The position numbers and the translations under genes were made by a program. From contig JAJPJL010000083.1 of assembly GCA_021324255.1 (NCBI GenBank), forward strand, positions 73,291 to 108,620: 35,330 bases of DNA. Direction: 5' to 3'. Of this stretch, positions 15,426-23,691 are shown piece after piece. The stretch comes from Bacillota bacterium. GTDB lineage: Bacteria; Sysuimicrobiota; Sysuimicrobiia; Sysuimicrobiales; Segetimicrobiaceae. How positions within the stretch are numbered: position 1 is the stretch's first letter; every line of letters starts with the position of its first letter. The notes below the pieces were generated by a model. It saw nothing but the letters and a program-made list of their open reading frames with translations, was not told where the DNA came from and searched no databases.

Positions 15426-16492
15426 CACGGCCACGGGCGGGCCTCGCAGTAGACGCCGCGCTCGAGCTCGGACGGATCCGGGGGCGGGCTGGCCTCGGCC
15501 CACGCCTGGGCCGCGTCCACCTCGGCGATCACGCCGGCCCGGACGGCCTCCGCCTCGCCGGCGTCGAGCACCCCGAGCTCGCGGAGCCGCGCCTCGAAGC
15601 GCGCCACGGGATCGCGCGGGCGCCACTCGTCGAGCAGCGCCTGCGGCACGTAGGACGCGTCGTCGGCCTCGGAGTGCCCGCGGATCCGCATCGTGCAGCA
15701 CTCCACGAAGCTCGGCCCCTCGCCGCGCCGCGCCCGGTCCACCGCCGCCCGGGCCGCGCCGTAGACGGCGAGCACGTCGTTGCCGTCCACCGCGCAGGCC
15801 GGCATCCCGTACCCCGCCATGCGCTCGACGATCGGACCGCAGACTTCCTGCGCCACCGGCGTGGACAGCGCGAACTGGTTGTTCCAGCAGATGAGCACCA
15901 GCGGCAGCCGCTGCACCGCCGCGAGGTTGGCGCCCTCGTGGAACTCGCCGGTCGCGAGCGCTCCCTCGCCGAAGAACGCCATGGCCACGCGCTCCTCCCG
16001 CCGGATCGCAAAGGCGAGCGCGGCGCCGGCCGCGACCGCCACGTTCGCGCCGATGTAGTCGGTGTGGAGCAGGATGCGCGGGCCGAGCCCGCCGATGTGC
16101 AGGTTGCCTTCACGTCCCCGCGTCGGCGACCCCGTCCGGCCGAGGAAGTTCGCGAAGTACAGCCGCACCGGCATCCCGAGCACGAGGCGCGCCCCGAGGT
16201 CCCGATGGAGCGTCGCCGCCACGTCCGGCGAGCCGAGCGCGTAGGCCGCGCCGACGGCGATGGCCTCGTGGCCGTAGCCGGTGAAGCAGGCGCCGACGAC
16301 GGCGCCCTGCCGGTACAGGTGGACGATCCGCTCCTCCGCGGCGCGCTGGAGGAGCATGTACCGGTATAGCGCGCGCAGATCGTCGGCGCCGAGCTCCTCC
16401 GGCGCCCCATGCGGCGGCGCGGCGCGACCCGGCTGCACCGTCCGCGGCGCGCCGGCTCCCCCAGGCGGCGCGGGGCCGTCACCAGCCGCCAT
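15425..16492 (-). CDS. 2-oxoacid dehydrogenase E1 component, alpha subunit
   Basis: 355 residues from ATG 16490-16492, which overlaps the SDR stop by 14 bases; a longer frame to 16597 would run through the SDR. The first 30 residues are Gly/Pro-rich. The core has LLQRAAEERIVHLYRQG, FTGYGHEAIAVGAAYAL, a thiamine diphosphate motif read as GEG-x27-NN (GEG at 175-177, NN at 204-205, usually GDG), FHEGANLAAVQRLPLVLICWNN, and the regulatory loop MRIRGHSEADDASYVP. It resembles acetoin and pyruvate dehydrogenase E1 alpha. Substrate uncertain. Tight coupling to the beta gene and flanking redox genes supports a dedicated catabolic role, not central pyruvate metabolism. Confidence 0.9.
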   Translation of the reverse strand: MAAGDGPAPPGGAGAPRTVQPGRAAPPHGAPEELGADDLRALYRYMLLQRAAEERIVHLYRQGAVVGACFTGYGHEAIAVGAAYALGSPDVAATLHRDLGARLVLGMPVRLYFANFLGRTGSPTRGREGNLHIGGLGPRILLHTDYIGANVAVAAGAALAFAIRREERVAMAFFGEGALATGEFHEGANLAAVQRLPLVLICWNNQFALSTPVAQEVCGPIVERMAGYGMPACAVDGNDVLAVYGAARAAVDRARRGEGPSFVECCTMRIRGHSEADDASYVPQALLDEWRPRDPVARFEARLRELGVLDAGEAEAVRAGVIAEVDAAQAWAEASPPPDPSELERGVYCEARPWP

Positions 16493-17240
16493 ACGCCACC
16501 CACCCGCCGTCCACCGTGATGCACGACCCGGTGATGTAGCTGGCGTCGTCCGAGGCCAGAAACGCGGCCGCCCGGGCCACCTCGTCGACGGTCCCAAACC
16601 GGCCGAGCGGCGTCCGCCGCTCGATGTCGGCGTTGGTGTAGTCGCCGGCCACCTGATCGCGCTCGTCCATCGCCGTCTTGATGTACGCCGGGTCGATGGA
16701 GACCACGCGGATGCCCTTGCTCGCCCACTCGGCCGCGAGCACCTTGGTCAGGCCGATCAACCCGTGCTTGCTGGCGCAGTACGCGGCGCGCTTGGGGAGG
16801 CCGACCTCGCCGAGGATCGAGGAGATGTTCAGGATCACGCCGCGCCGCTGCGCCAGCATGAGCCGGGCCGCAGCCTGCGCGCAAAAGAACGCGCCCGTCA
16901 GGTTCGTGTCGATCGTCCGCCGCCACCCTTCCTCCGGCAGCGTCTCGGACGGCCCGATCATCGAGGTGCCCGCGTTGTTCACGAGGACGTCGAGGCGGCC
17001 CCACCGCTCCGCCGCCGCGGCCGCCAGCCGCTCCGCGGTGCTGCGGTCGGCGACGTCCCCGGCGACGGCGACGGCGTCGTGGCCGCCGTCCCGGAGGGCC
17101 CGGGCGACGCGCTCGGCCCGGTCGGGCGACCGCGAATGGACCACCACGCGCGCCCCCTCGCGCGCATACGCCCAGGCGATGGCCTCGCCGATCCCGGCGC
17201 TCGATCCTGTGATGACCGCCACGCGGTCGCGGAGCCGCAT
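16479..17240 (-). CDS. SDR family NAD(P)-dependent oxidoreductase
   Basis: 253 residues from ATG 17238-17240, with a strong GGAGGGAGGA site just upstream. Complete classical SDR: TGSSAGIG (11-18), LVNNAG (86-91), Ser141 in NISSILG, Tyr154 and Lys158 in YCASK, and the C-terminal YITGSCITVDGGW. It differs from the SDR at 8962-9747 in having the normal catalytic serine. It lies 14 bases after the DUF1989 gene and overlaps E1 alpha. Likely reaction: NAD(P)-dependent oxidation or reduction of a hydroxyl or keto intermediate of the same pathway. Substrate not deducible. Confidence 0.92.
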   Translation of the reverse strand: MRLRDRVAVITGSSAGIGEAIAWAYAREGARVVVHSRSPDRAERVARALRDGGHDAVAVAGDVADRSTAERLAAAAAERWGRLDVLVNNAGTSMIGPSETLPEEGWRRTIDTNLTGAFFCAQAAARLMLAQRRGVILNISSILGEVGLPKRAAYCASKHGLIGLTKVLAAEWASKGIRVVSIDPAYIKTAMDERDQVAGDYTNADIERRTPLGRFGTVDEVARAAAFLASDDASYITGSCITVDGGWVAYGGW

Positions 17241-17254
17241 CGATGTCCTCCCTC

Positions 17255-18079
17255 CTACGTCCCGAGGCCGTGGAGGCCGTGGTAGCCCGCCGGCGCCGGC
17301 GGAACCCAGCCGGCAAGCAGCGGCGGCGCCGGCCGGTACACCTCGACGCCGAGCGGCCGGCACGTGACGAGCGGATCGCCGCGCGCGGGCCCCCACATCG
17401 GCACCGACAGGTCGCCGTGCGGACACGTCGAGATGGCGCAGAGCAGGTCGATCTCGGCGAAAAACTCGAAGAAGTCGCCCCGCCTGGCCGGGCTCGCCTT
17501 GGCGAAGTAGCGCCCGTCCCGGCGGAGCCCCGTGACCATGAAGATGTTCAGGACGTCGTGGACGTCCAGTTCGGTGAGACGGTACGGCGCCACCGCGCGG
17601 ACGAGATTGGAGTGGCAGGTACGGTCGAACTCCTCTCCGTTCAGCATCTGGTGGATGTAGGGATCGCACCGCGTCCCGAGGAGATCGTGGCAGCCGGCGC
17701 CGTCCTCGTCCACGCCGTAGCGCACCGTATCGCGGGTGATCGTGAGCATCGGGCGCAGGTACGGCAGGCACGACCAGAGCCGGTGATAGGTCGTGACGTG
17801 CGTCCCCTGCAACTGGCGCGTGCGCGCCGCCCAGAAACGCTCCCGCGGATTGTCGCGGTGCCAGGCGTTGAAGTCCGCCACCTGGGGTCCCTCGACCGCG
17901 ACGATGCGGCACAGGTGCCCCGCCGGTACCGGCCACGCCCGGCCGGATCGCATGGGCACGATGAATCGCTCGACGAGCGTGCGCTGCTCTTCCTCCCGCG
18001 CCAGCCGCCCGTAAAACTCGCGGTCGACGTCGAGCGGAGTTCCCGGACCGTGGTCGTACAGCGGAGGCGGTTCAGCCAT
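17255..18079 (-). CDS. DUF1989 / urea carboxylase-associated family protein
   Basis: 274 residues from ATG 18077-18079, 3 bases after the livF stop. Family features: VPAGHLCRIVAVEGPQVADFNAWHRDNPRERFWAARTRQLQGTHVTTYHRLWSCLPYLRPMLTITRDT, then a Cys/His-rich stretch GCHDLLGTRCDPYIHQ, a CHSNL motif and ISTCPHGDLSVPMW. The conserved cysteines and histidines suggest a metal site. Proteins of this family sit beside urea carboxylase, allophanate hydrolase or other nitrogen-compound genes, but their reaction is not established. Its place between the Liv transporter and the catabolic enzymes supports a nitrogenous substrate for the whole unit. Confidence 0.85.
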   Translation of the reverse strand: MAEPPPLYDHGPGTPLDVDREFYGRLAREEEQRTLVERFIVPMRSGRAWPVPAGHLCRIVAVEGPQVADFNAWHRDNPRERFWAARTRQLQGTHVTTYHRLWSCLPYLRPMLTITRDTVRYGVDEDGAGCHDLLGTRCDPYIHQMLNGEEFDRTCHSNLVRAVAPYRLTELDVHDVLNIFMVTGLRRDGRYFAKASPARRGDFFEFFAEIDLLCAISTCPHGDLSVPMWGPARGDPLVTCRPLGVEVYRPAPPLLAGWVPPAPAGYHGLHGLGT

Positions 18080-18082
18080 CTC

Positions 18083-18811
18083 TCACCCCTGTGCGCGCAG
18101 CGGGGCGCCGACGCCCAGATAGGCCTGCCGGACCCGTTCGTTCTTGGCCAGGTCCGCGCTCGGTCCCTCCAGCGCCACGCGCCCGTTCTCGAGGACGTAG
18201 GCGCGCCGGGCCAGCCTGAGCGCCGCGCTGGCGTTCTGTTCGACGAGCAGGACGGTGGTGCCGTCACGGTTGATCTCCGCGATGGTCTGGATGATGAGGC
18301 GCACGAGCACCGGCGCGAGCCCCATGGACGGTTCGTCGAGGAGGAGGAGCCGCGGCCTCGTCATGAGCGCCCGGGCGATGGCCAGCATCTGCTGCTCCCC
18401 GCCCGACAGCGTGCCGGCGAGCTGCGCCCGCCGCTCCCGCAGCCGCGGAAAGAGCGCAAAGACCCGGTCCAGCGCGGCCTGGGGCACCCGCGGTTCGGCA
18501 TAGGCTCCGAGGCGCAGGTTTTCGTCGACCGTCATGAGGGAGAAGATCCACCGCCCCTCGGGCACCTGCGTCAGTCCGAGACGCACGATCTCGTGCGCCG
18601 GACGCCGGTCGATCCGCTCGCCGGCAAACCACACCTCCCCGGAGCGCGGCCGGAGCAGCCCGGAGATCGTGCGCAGCGCCGTCGTCTTGCCCGCGCCGTT
18701 GGCCCCCAGGAGCGCCACGATCTCCCCGTCGGCGACGTCCAGGGAGATGCCGTGGAGCGCCTCGATGCTCCCGTACGCGGTGACGAGATTGCGCACCTCG
18801 AGCAGGCTCAT
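18083..18811 (-). CDS. livF: branched-chain amino acid-type ABC transporter ATP-binding protein
   Basis: 242 residues, ATG overlapping the livG stop as ATGA. Walker A GANGAGKTT (36-44), Q-loop in LTQVPEGRWIFSLMTVDENL (the PEGR[WR]IF wording is characteristic of LivF), ABC signature LSGGEQQMLAIARAL, Walker B LLLLDEPSMGL, and the H-loop position held by LLVEQN as usual for LivF. It drives import with LivG at the inner face of the membrane. It is the last gene of the transporter set livK-H-M-G-F. Confidence 0.95.
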   Translation of the reverse strand: MSLLEVRNLVTAYGSIEALHGISLDVADGEIVALLGANGAGKTTALRTISGLLRPRSGEVWFAGERIDRRPAHEIVRLGLTQVPEGRWIFSLMTVDENLRLGAYAEPRVPQAALDRVFALFPRLRERRAQLAGTLSGGEQQMLAIARALMTRPRLLLLDEPSMGLAPVLVRLIIQTIAEINRDGTTVLLVEQNASAALRLARRAYVLENGRVALEGPSADLAKNERVRQAYLGVGAPLRAQG

Positions 18812-19626
18812 GCGTCGTCGTCCCGGCCGAGGTACGCCTCGATGACTTGCGGATCTTGCTGGATGGCGGCGGGCGCGCCCTCCGCGATGCGCACCCCGTG
18901 GTTCAGCACGATGACGCGGTCGCTGATGCCCATCACGACGCTCATGTCGTGCTCGATGAACAGCACCGTGACCCCGGCCTCGCGGATGCGGCCGACGAGC
19001 TGGACGAGCGCCGCCTTTTCCGCGGGATTCATGCCGCTCGCCGGCTCGTCCAGGATGAGGAGCCGCGGGGCCGTGGCGAGCGCGCGGGCGATTTCCAGCC
19101 GCCGCTGGTCACCGTACGCCAGCTCGCGGGCGCGGTAGTGCGCGCGGTCCGCCAGCCCGACAAACGTCAGCCAGCGGTAGGTCTCCTCGCGCGCCCAGGT
19201 CTCCTCCCGCCGGTGCCGCGCCGTGTGCAGCAGGGAGTCCAGCGTACCCGCCCGCGTCCGCCCGTGCAGGCCGATCATCACGTTCTCGTCCACATCGAGG
19301 TCGGGAAACAGCCGGATCATCTGGAACGTGCGGGCGATCCCCCGCCGCACCACGAGGTCCGGGCGCATACCGGTGACGTCGACGCCCTCGAACACGATCC
19401 GGCCCGCGGTGGGGCGAAGAAAGCCCGTGATGCAGTTGAACACCGTCGTCTTGCCGGCGCCGTTCGGGCCGATGATGCTGAGGATCTCCCGGTGGCGCAC
19501 GTCGAGAGAGACCGCGGAAACGGCGACGAGGCCGCCGAAGCGGACGGTGAGCGCGTCGACGTCGAGGATGGCCCCGTTGGACGCGCCGGGGCCGGCGGCC
19601 GGTGCGGGCGCGGGCGGGACCGGCAC
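18808..19626 (-). CDS. livG: branched-chain amino acid-type ABC transporter ATP-binding protein
   Basis: 272 residues from GTG 19624-19626, 7 bases after the livM stop. An Ala/Pro-rich lead of about 20 residues precedes ILDVDALTVRFGGLVAV. Walker A GPNGAGKTT (53-61), LivG-type ARTFQMIRLFPDLDVDENVMIGLH, signature variant LAYGDQRRLEIARAL, Walker B LLILDEPASGMNPAEK, and FIEHDMSVVMGISDRVIVLNHG. It is paired with LivF. Confidence 0.95.
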   Translation of the reverse strand: MPVPPAPAPAAGPGASNGAILDVDALTVRFGGLVAVSAVSLDVRHREILSIIGPNGAGKTTVFNCITGFLRPTAGRIVFEGVDVTGMRPDLVVRRGIARTFQMIRLFPDLDVDENVMIGLHGRTRAGTLDSLLHTARHRREETWAREETYRWLTFVGLADRAHYRARELAYGDQRRLEIARALATAPRLLILDEPASGMNPAEKAALVQLVGRIREAGVTVLFIEHDMSVVMGISDRVIVLNHGVRIAEGAPAAIQQDPQVIEAYLGRDDDA

Positions 19627-19633
19627 CGCGCCC

Positions 19634-20641
19634 CTACTCCGTCGTGGCGGCCGCGTCGGCCGCGACGACGGCGGCGGCGCTCGCTTCCGAGACCGCGACG
19701 GCCCGCCGCTCGATCTGGCCGATGCGGCTCGGCCACAGCCCCTGCGGCCGCATGAGCATCAAGATGATGAGGCCGATCCCGAACGCGAACATCCGCACCT
19801 GGTCGAACGCGCGCAGCACTTCGGGGAGGACCACGATGACCGCGGCGGCCAGGACCACGCCCGGGAGACTCCCCATCCCGCCCAGGATGATGACCATGAG
19901 GATCGTGACCGACTGGATGAACGTGAAGCTGGACGGGTTGATCGCCGTGAGCTTGACGGCGAAGAACGACCCCGCGGCGCCCGCGAACACCGCCCCGAGC
20001 ACGTAGGCCATCAGCTTGGAGTGTACGGGGTAGATGCCGACCGCCTGGGCCGCCGCCTCGTCCTCGCGAATCGCGAGCCAGGCCCGGCCGAGGCGCGACC
20101 GGGCGAGATTGTAGCTGCCGGCGAGGACCACGAGCGCGAAGGCGAGCCCGAGGAAGTAGAGGGCCTGCGGGGAGCGGAGCACGAGCCCGCCGATCGTCGG
20201 GTGGGGGATCCCGTACAGCCCTTCGGGGCCGCCCGTGAACGTGAGGTTCGTGGCCGCGATCCGGACGATCTCGCCGAAGCCGAGCGTCACGATCGCGAGA
20301 TAGTCGCTCCTGAGGCGCAGCGTCGGCGTGCCGATCACCACGCCCGACAGCGCCGTGAAGCACGCCGCCGCGGGGAGCGTCCACCAGAACGCGAGGTGGG
20401 CGTCGTCCATCAGGATCGCCGTCGTGTACGCGCCGATAGCGAAGAACGCCGCGTACCCCAGGTCCAGGAGGCCCGCGTAGCCCACGACCACGTTGAGGCC
20501 GAGCCCCAGCATGACGTAGACGAGCACGAGCGTCCCCACGTCGATCAGGTACGGCGTGCCCGCGATCGGCAGGCCGAGGGCGACGGCGATGACCGCGGCG
20601 ATGAGCGCGCCCCGAACCCACCGGCGGCCCAGCGCGTTCAC
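19634..20641 (-). CDS. livM: branched-chain amino acid-type ABC transporter permease LivM
   Basis: 335 residues from GTG 20639-20641, overlapping the livH stop as GTGA. Multi-spanning: ALIAAVIAVALGLPIAG, LVLVYVMLGLGLNVVVGYAGLLDLGYAAFFAIGAYTTAIL (the LivM signature), the cytoplasmic loop LARSRLGRAWLAIREDEAAAQAVGI, and VTILMVIILGGMGSLPGVVLAAAVIVVLPEVLR. A Glu- and Ala-rich tail of about 30 residues follows the last helix. The stop is TAG. Confidence 0.95.
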   Translation of the reverse strand: MNALGRRWVRGALIAAVIAVALGLPIAGTPYLIDVGTLVLVYVMLGLGLNVVVGYAGLLDLGYAAFFAIGAYTTAILMDDAHLAFWWTLPAAACFTALSGVVIGTPTLRLRSDYLAIVTLGFGEIVRIAATNLTFTGGPEGLYGIPHPTIGGLVLRSPQALYFLGLAFALVVLAGSYNLARSRLGRAWLAIREDEAAAQAVGIYPVHSKLMAYVLGAVFAGAAGSFFAVKLTAINPSSFTFIQSVTILMVIILGGMGSLPGVVLAAAVIVVLPEVLRAFDQVRMFAFGIGLIILMLMRPQGLWPSRIGQIERRAVAVSEASAAAVVAADAAATTE

Positions 20642-21537
20642 ATCCGTTCGACGACGCGCTCGCCGAGGAGCCCGCGCGGGCGGACCACGAGGATGACGAT
20701 CAGGATGCCGAACGCGACCACGTCCTTCCACCGGCTCGAGAAGTACCCCGCCGCGAGCCCCTCCAGCACGCCGAGGAGAAAGCCGCCGACGACCGCGCCG
20801 GGGATGTTGCCGATGCCGCCCAGGACGGCCGCGGTAAAGGCCTTGAGCCCGATCAGGAACCCCATCAGAAACGAGATCTGCGAGTAGTAGAGGCCCGTCA
20901 GCACCCCGGCGAACGCCGCCAGGGTCGACCCGAGGAAGAACGTCACGGCGATCACGCGGTTGACGTCGATCCCCATCAGGCGCGCGGCGTCCTGGTTGAT
21001 CGCGAGCGCGCGCATCGCCATCCCGATCTTGGTGCGGTGCACGACCACGTACAGCGCCGTCATCAGGACGAGGCCGGAGACGAAGATGATGATCTGGAGG
21101 CCCGACACGGAAATGTCGCCCAGGGCCATGCCGGGGCTGTCGAAGAGGTGCGGGTACACCAAAAACGACGGGCTGTAGATGAGAAACAAGCCGTACTCCA
21201 GCGTGAGCGACGCGCCGATCGCGGAGATGAGGATCGACAGGCGCGCGTGCAAGAGCGGGCGGTACGCCACCCGGTAGACGAGCATCCCGAGCAGCCCCGT
21301 GCACCCCATGGACACCACGAGACCGAGCAGCGTCGTCAGGATCGGGTTGTCGACGTGCAGGAGGCGGAGCAGGCCGTACGTGGACAACCCCAGGAACGCG
21401 CCGACCGCGTAGATGTCGCCGTGCGCGAAGTTGATGAGCCGGATGATGCCGTACACCATGGTGTAACCGAGCGCGATGAGCGCGTAAAACGCCCCCACCG
21501 TGAGGCCGTTCACCAGTTGCTGCAGTGCGACGGTCAT
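20638..21537 (-). CDS. livH: branched-chain amino acid-type ABC transporter permease LivH
   Basis: 299 residues. N-terminus MTVALQQLVNGLTVGAFYALIALGYTMVYGIIRLINFAHGDIYAVGAFLG is the LivH signature. The coupling loop is HRTKIGMAMRALAINQDAARLMGIDVNRVIA, then FLGSTLAAFAGVLTGL and LKAFTAAVLGGIGNIPGAVVGGFLLGVLE. It forms the membrane channel with LivM. It is preceded by a 69-base gap with a strong hairpin that separates it from livK. Confidence 0.95.
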   Translation of the reverse strand: MTVALQQLVNGLTVGAFYALIALGYTMVYGIIRLINFAHGDIYAVGAFLGLSTYGLLRLLHVDNPILTTLLGLVVSMGCTGLLGMLVYRVAYRPLLHARLSILISAIGASLTLEYGLFLIYSPSFLVYPHLFDSPGMALGDISVSGLQIIIFVSGLVLMTALYVVVHRTKIGMAMRALAINQDAARLMGIDVNRVIAVTFFLGSTLAAFAGVLTGLYYSQISFLMGFLIGLKAFTAAVLGGIGNIPGAVVGGFLLGVLEGLAAGYFSSRWKDVVAFGILIVILVVRPRGLLGERVVERM

Positions 21538-21558
21538 GCCGCGCCGGAGGCCGGGCCG

Positions 21559-21587
21559 GGGGACGCCCCGCCGTGCGGGGCGTCCCC
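21559..21587 (-). terminator. 13-bp perfect hairpin between livK and livH
   Basis: The arms GGGGACGCCCCGC (21559-21571) and GCGGGGCGTCCCC (21575-21587) are exact complements with a 3-base loop, 20 bases after the livK stop. No T-run follows, so complete termination is unlikely. In binding-protein transporters such stems commonly protect the upstream mRNA or cut readthrough, so that binding protein exceeds permease. That role is inferred from position. Confidence 0.65.
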
Positions 21588-21606
21588 GGAAGACGCTATG
21601 GACGCA

Positions 21607-22737
21607 TCACGAGGAAACGTTGTAGGGCGTGAACTTGCCGCCCTTGATGATGTAGGGAATGTAGAGGATCGTGGTGCGGTCGCCCTTCTTGTCGAAGCCG
21701 ATGGTGCCGGTCGCGCCCTTGTAGTCCTTGGTCGCCGCGATCGCCTTGATGATCGCCGCACGGTCGGTGCTGTGCGCCCGCTGGATCGCGTTGATCACCA
21801 CGTTGACGGCGTCGTACTCCAGCGCGGAGTACGGCCCGGGATCCTGGTTGAAGCGCTTCTTGTACCGTTCCACGAAGGCTCGTGCCGTCCCGAGATCCTG
21901 CGGCAGCGGGGTCGACGTCACAAACACGCCCTCGGCCGCCGCGCCGGCCTCCGTGACAAACGTCGGGTCGTTGTTGGCGTCCCCCGCCATGAACTTCCCG
22001 GACACGCCGAGGTCCTTGAACTGCTTGGCCAGCAGCCCGCCTTCCGGATAGTAGCCGGTGAAGTACGTCACGTCGGGCTTGAGGCTCTTGACCTTGGTCA
22101 GCACCGCGGAGAAGTCTTTCTCGCCCGGCGTGATCGCGTCGAAGAACACCACCTGCACGCCGGGTTTGCCGTCCAGCGCCGCTTTGGTCGCGTCGGCGAG
22201 GCCCTTGGCATACACGGTGTTGTCGTGGATGATCGCGATGCGGTGGGCCTTGAGGGTCTTCATCATGAAGCCCGCGGCGTACGGCCCCTGCTGATCGTCG
22301 CGGCCGATGACCCGAAAGACGTTCTCGAACCCTTGGTCCGTCAGCTTGGGGTTGCTGGAGGCGTCGGCGACGAACGCCACGCCGCTGTCATGGTAGACGG
22401 CGCTGGCGGGAATGGCGGCCGACGAACAGTACCCGCCGGCCACGGCGACGACGCCGGCGTCGACGAGCTTGTGCGCCGCGGTCACGCTCTGCTGCGCGTC
22501 GCACGCGTCGTCGAAGGACATGATCTCGAGCTTACGCCCGAGGACGCCGCCCTTGGCGTTCCACTCCTCGACGGCGAGCGTCGCCGCCTTGGAGATGTCG
22601 TCGCCCATCTTGGCGTTGCCGCCGGACAACGGCACCGGGACGCCGATCTTGATCGTCGCGCCCTGGGCTCCCGCGCCGAGCGCGGTCACGGGCACGAGCA
22701 GTGCGAGCACTGCCACTACGGCACACCACTTTCGCAT
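21607..22737 (-). CDS. livK: branched-chain amino acid-type ABC transporter substrate-binding protein
   Basis: 376 residues from ATG 22735-22737, with GGAGGAGGGA 5 bases upstream; the longer frame to 22830 lacks such a site and would bury the signal peptide MRKWCAVVAVLALLVPVTALGAGAQG. The mature protein is a type I periplasmic binding protein: IKIGVPVPLSGGNAKMGDDISKAATLAVEEWNAKGGVLGRKLEIMSFDDACDAQQSV, YCSSAAIPASAVYHDSGV, and the C-terminal GPYSALEYDAVNVVINAI. No lipobox cysteine is placed at the cleavage region. The ligand could be an amino acid, amide, urea or aromatic acid; the family is broad. It leads the 13-gene unit ending at 8962. Confidence 0.94.
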   Translation of the reverse strand: MRKWCAVVAVLALLVPVTALGAGAQGATIKIGVPVPLSGGNAKMGDDISKAATLAVEEWNAKGGVLGRKLEIMSFDDACDAQQSVTAAHKLVDAGVVAVAGGYCSSAAIPASAVYHDSGVAFVADASSNPKLTDQGFENVFRVIGRDDQQGPYAAGFMMKTLKAHRIAIIHDNTVYAKGLADATKAALDGKPGVQVVFFDAITPGEKDFSAVLTKVKSLKPDVTYFTGYYPEGGLLAKQFKDLGVSGKFMAGDANNDPTFVTEAGAAAEGVFVTSTPLPQDLGTARAFVERYKKRFNQDPGPYSALEYDAVNVVINAIQRAHSTDRAAIIKAIAATKDYKGATGTIGFDKKGDRTTILYIPYIIKGGKFTPYNVSS

Positions 22738-22928
22738 GCTGTCCCTCCTCCCCGGATCTAGGGCGTGCAGTGTCGCGGTCGCACACGAGCGGGTGCGTAT
22801 GCCGAGCACGCTTCTCCGCACCGGAGGCAAGTCCTCCTCGGCCCGGGCCGGTCGGGGATTCGCAGGGGTTTACGCACGCTGCACTAAGCGCCCCGGCCCG
22901 CAAGCTCGGTCCGCACATCGATCCAGGG

Positions 22929-23690
22929 TCAGCCGAGGAACGTCCGCTCGGGATCCAGGGTGCGCAGGATCGCGAGTTCGCGTTCGGCGGGCGGCGGGAG
23001 GTGCGGCACGTCCGCCGGGGCCGGAAGCTCGAAGCCGGTGTGCTCTCGTACCTCCTCGAGCCTCACGCCCGGCTGCAACGCCTCCAGGCGCATCCGCGCC
23101 GTGGCGGGGTCGAAGCCCATGAGGGCCAAATTGGTCACCACCTTGGTCACGCGCCCAAACAGGAGTCCCGCGCGCCGCCGGCCGTCGGGGCCGTCCACGT
23201 GGCCCGGGCTCGTCACGAAGTCGACCCGCTCCACGAACCGGCGCCGCTCGTGCGTGGTCACGATGAGGATCTCCCGGCAGTGCGAGATGATGTCGCATGC
23301 GCCCCCGCTGCCCGGCAGGCGCACGCGGGGCCGCTCGGGCGGTCCGATGAAGCTGGTGTTGACGTTGCCGTACGGGTCGACTTGCGCGCCTCCCAGGAAG
23401 CCGTAATCGTAGAAGCCCCGCTGCGCGTACAGGAAGATCTGGGTGATCGACGGGAGCAGCACGCCCCGCCGCGCCGCGCGCATCTCGTTGGTGGAGATCG
23501 GCAGGCGCCCCGGCGCCATCTCGGGGCCGATGACGCCGCCTTCCAGCACGATCGTGAGGTTCGGCGCGTGCGTCGTCTGGGCCAGGACCGACGCCAGCAG
23601 CGGCGTGCCGACGCCCGCGAACACGATCTTGCGATCCTCGAGCAGCCGGGCGGCGCTCACCGCGAGCAGCTCGGAGGCGGTATACGTCAT
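22929..23690 (-). CDS. CoA-transferase, beta subunit (glutaconate CoA-transferase B-like)
   Basis: 253 residues from ATG 23688-23690, one base after the alpha stop. Family I CoA-transferase: MTYTASELLAVSAARLLEDRKIVFAGVGTPLLASVLAQ, then TIVLEGGVIGP with Glu50 at the position of the catalytic glutamate that forms the CoA thioester, and YDYGFLGGAQVDPYGNVNTSFIG. C-terminal GFDPATARMRLEALQPGVRLEEVREHTGFEL is typical of GctB/IpdB-like proteins. It transfers CoA between acids, or, in the IpdAB branch, opens a ring as a hydrolase; presence of the Glu favours transferase. It ends the second unit. A gap of 190 bases separates it from livK. Confidence 0.88.
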   Translation of the reverse strand: MTYTASELLAVSAARLLEDRKIVFAGVGTPLLASVLAQTTHAPNLTIVLEGGVIGPEMAPGRLPISTNEMRAARRGVLLPSITQIFLYAQRGFYDYGFLGGAQVDPYGNVNTSFIGPPERPRVRLPGSGGACDIISHCREILIVTTHERRRFVERVDFVTSPGHVDGPDGRRRAGLLFGRVTKVVTNLALMGFDPATARMRLEALQPGVRLEEVREHTGFELPAPADVPHLPPPAERELAILRTLDPERTFLG

Positions 23691-23691
23691 G

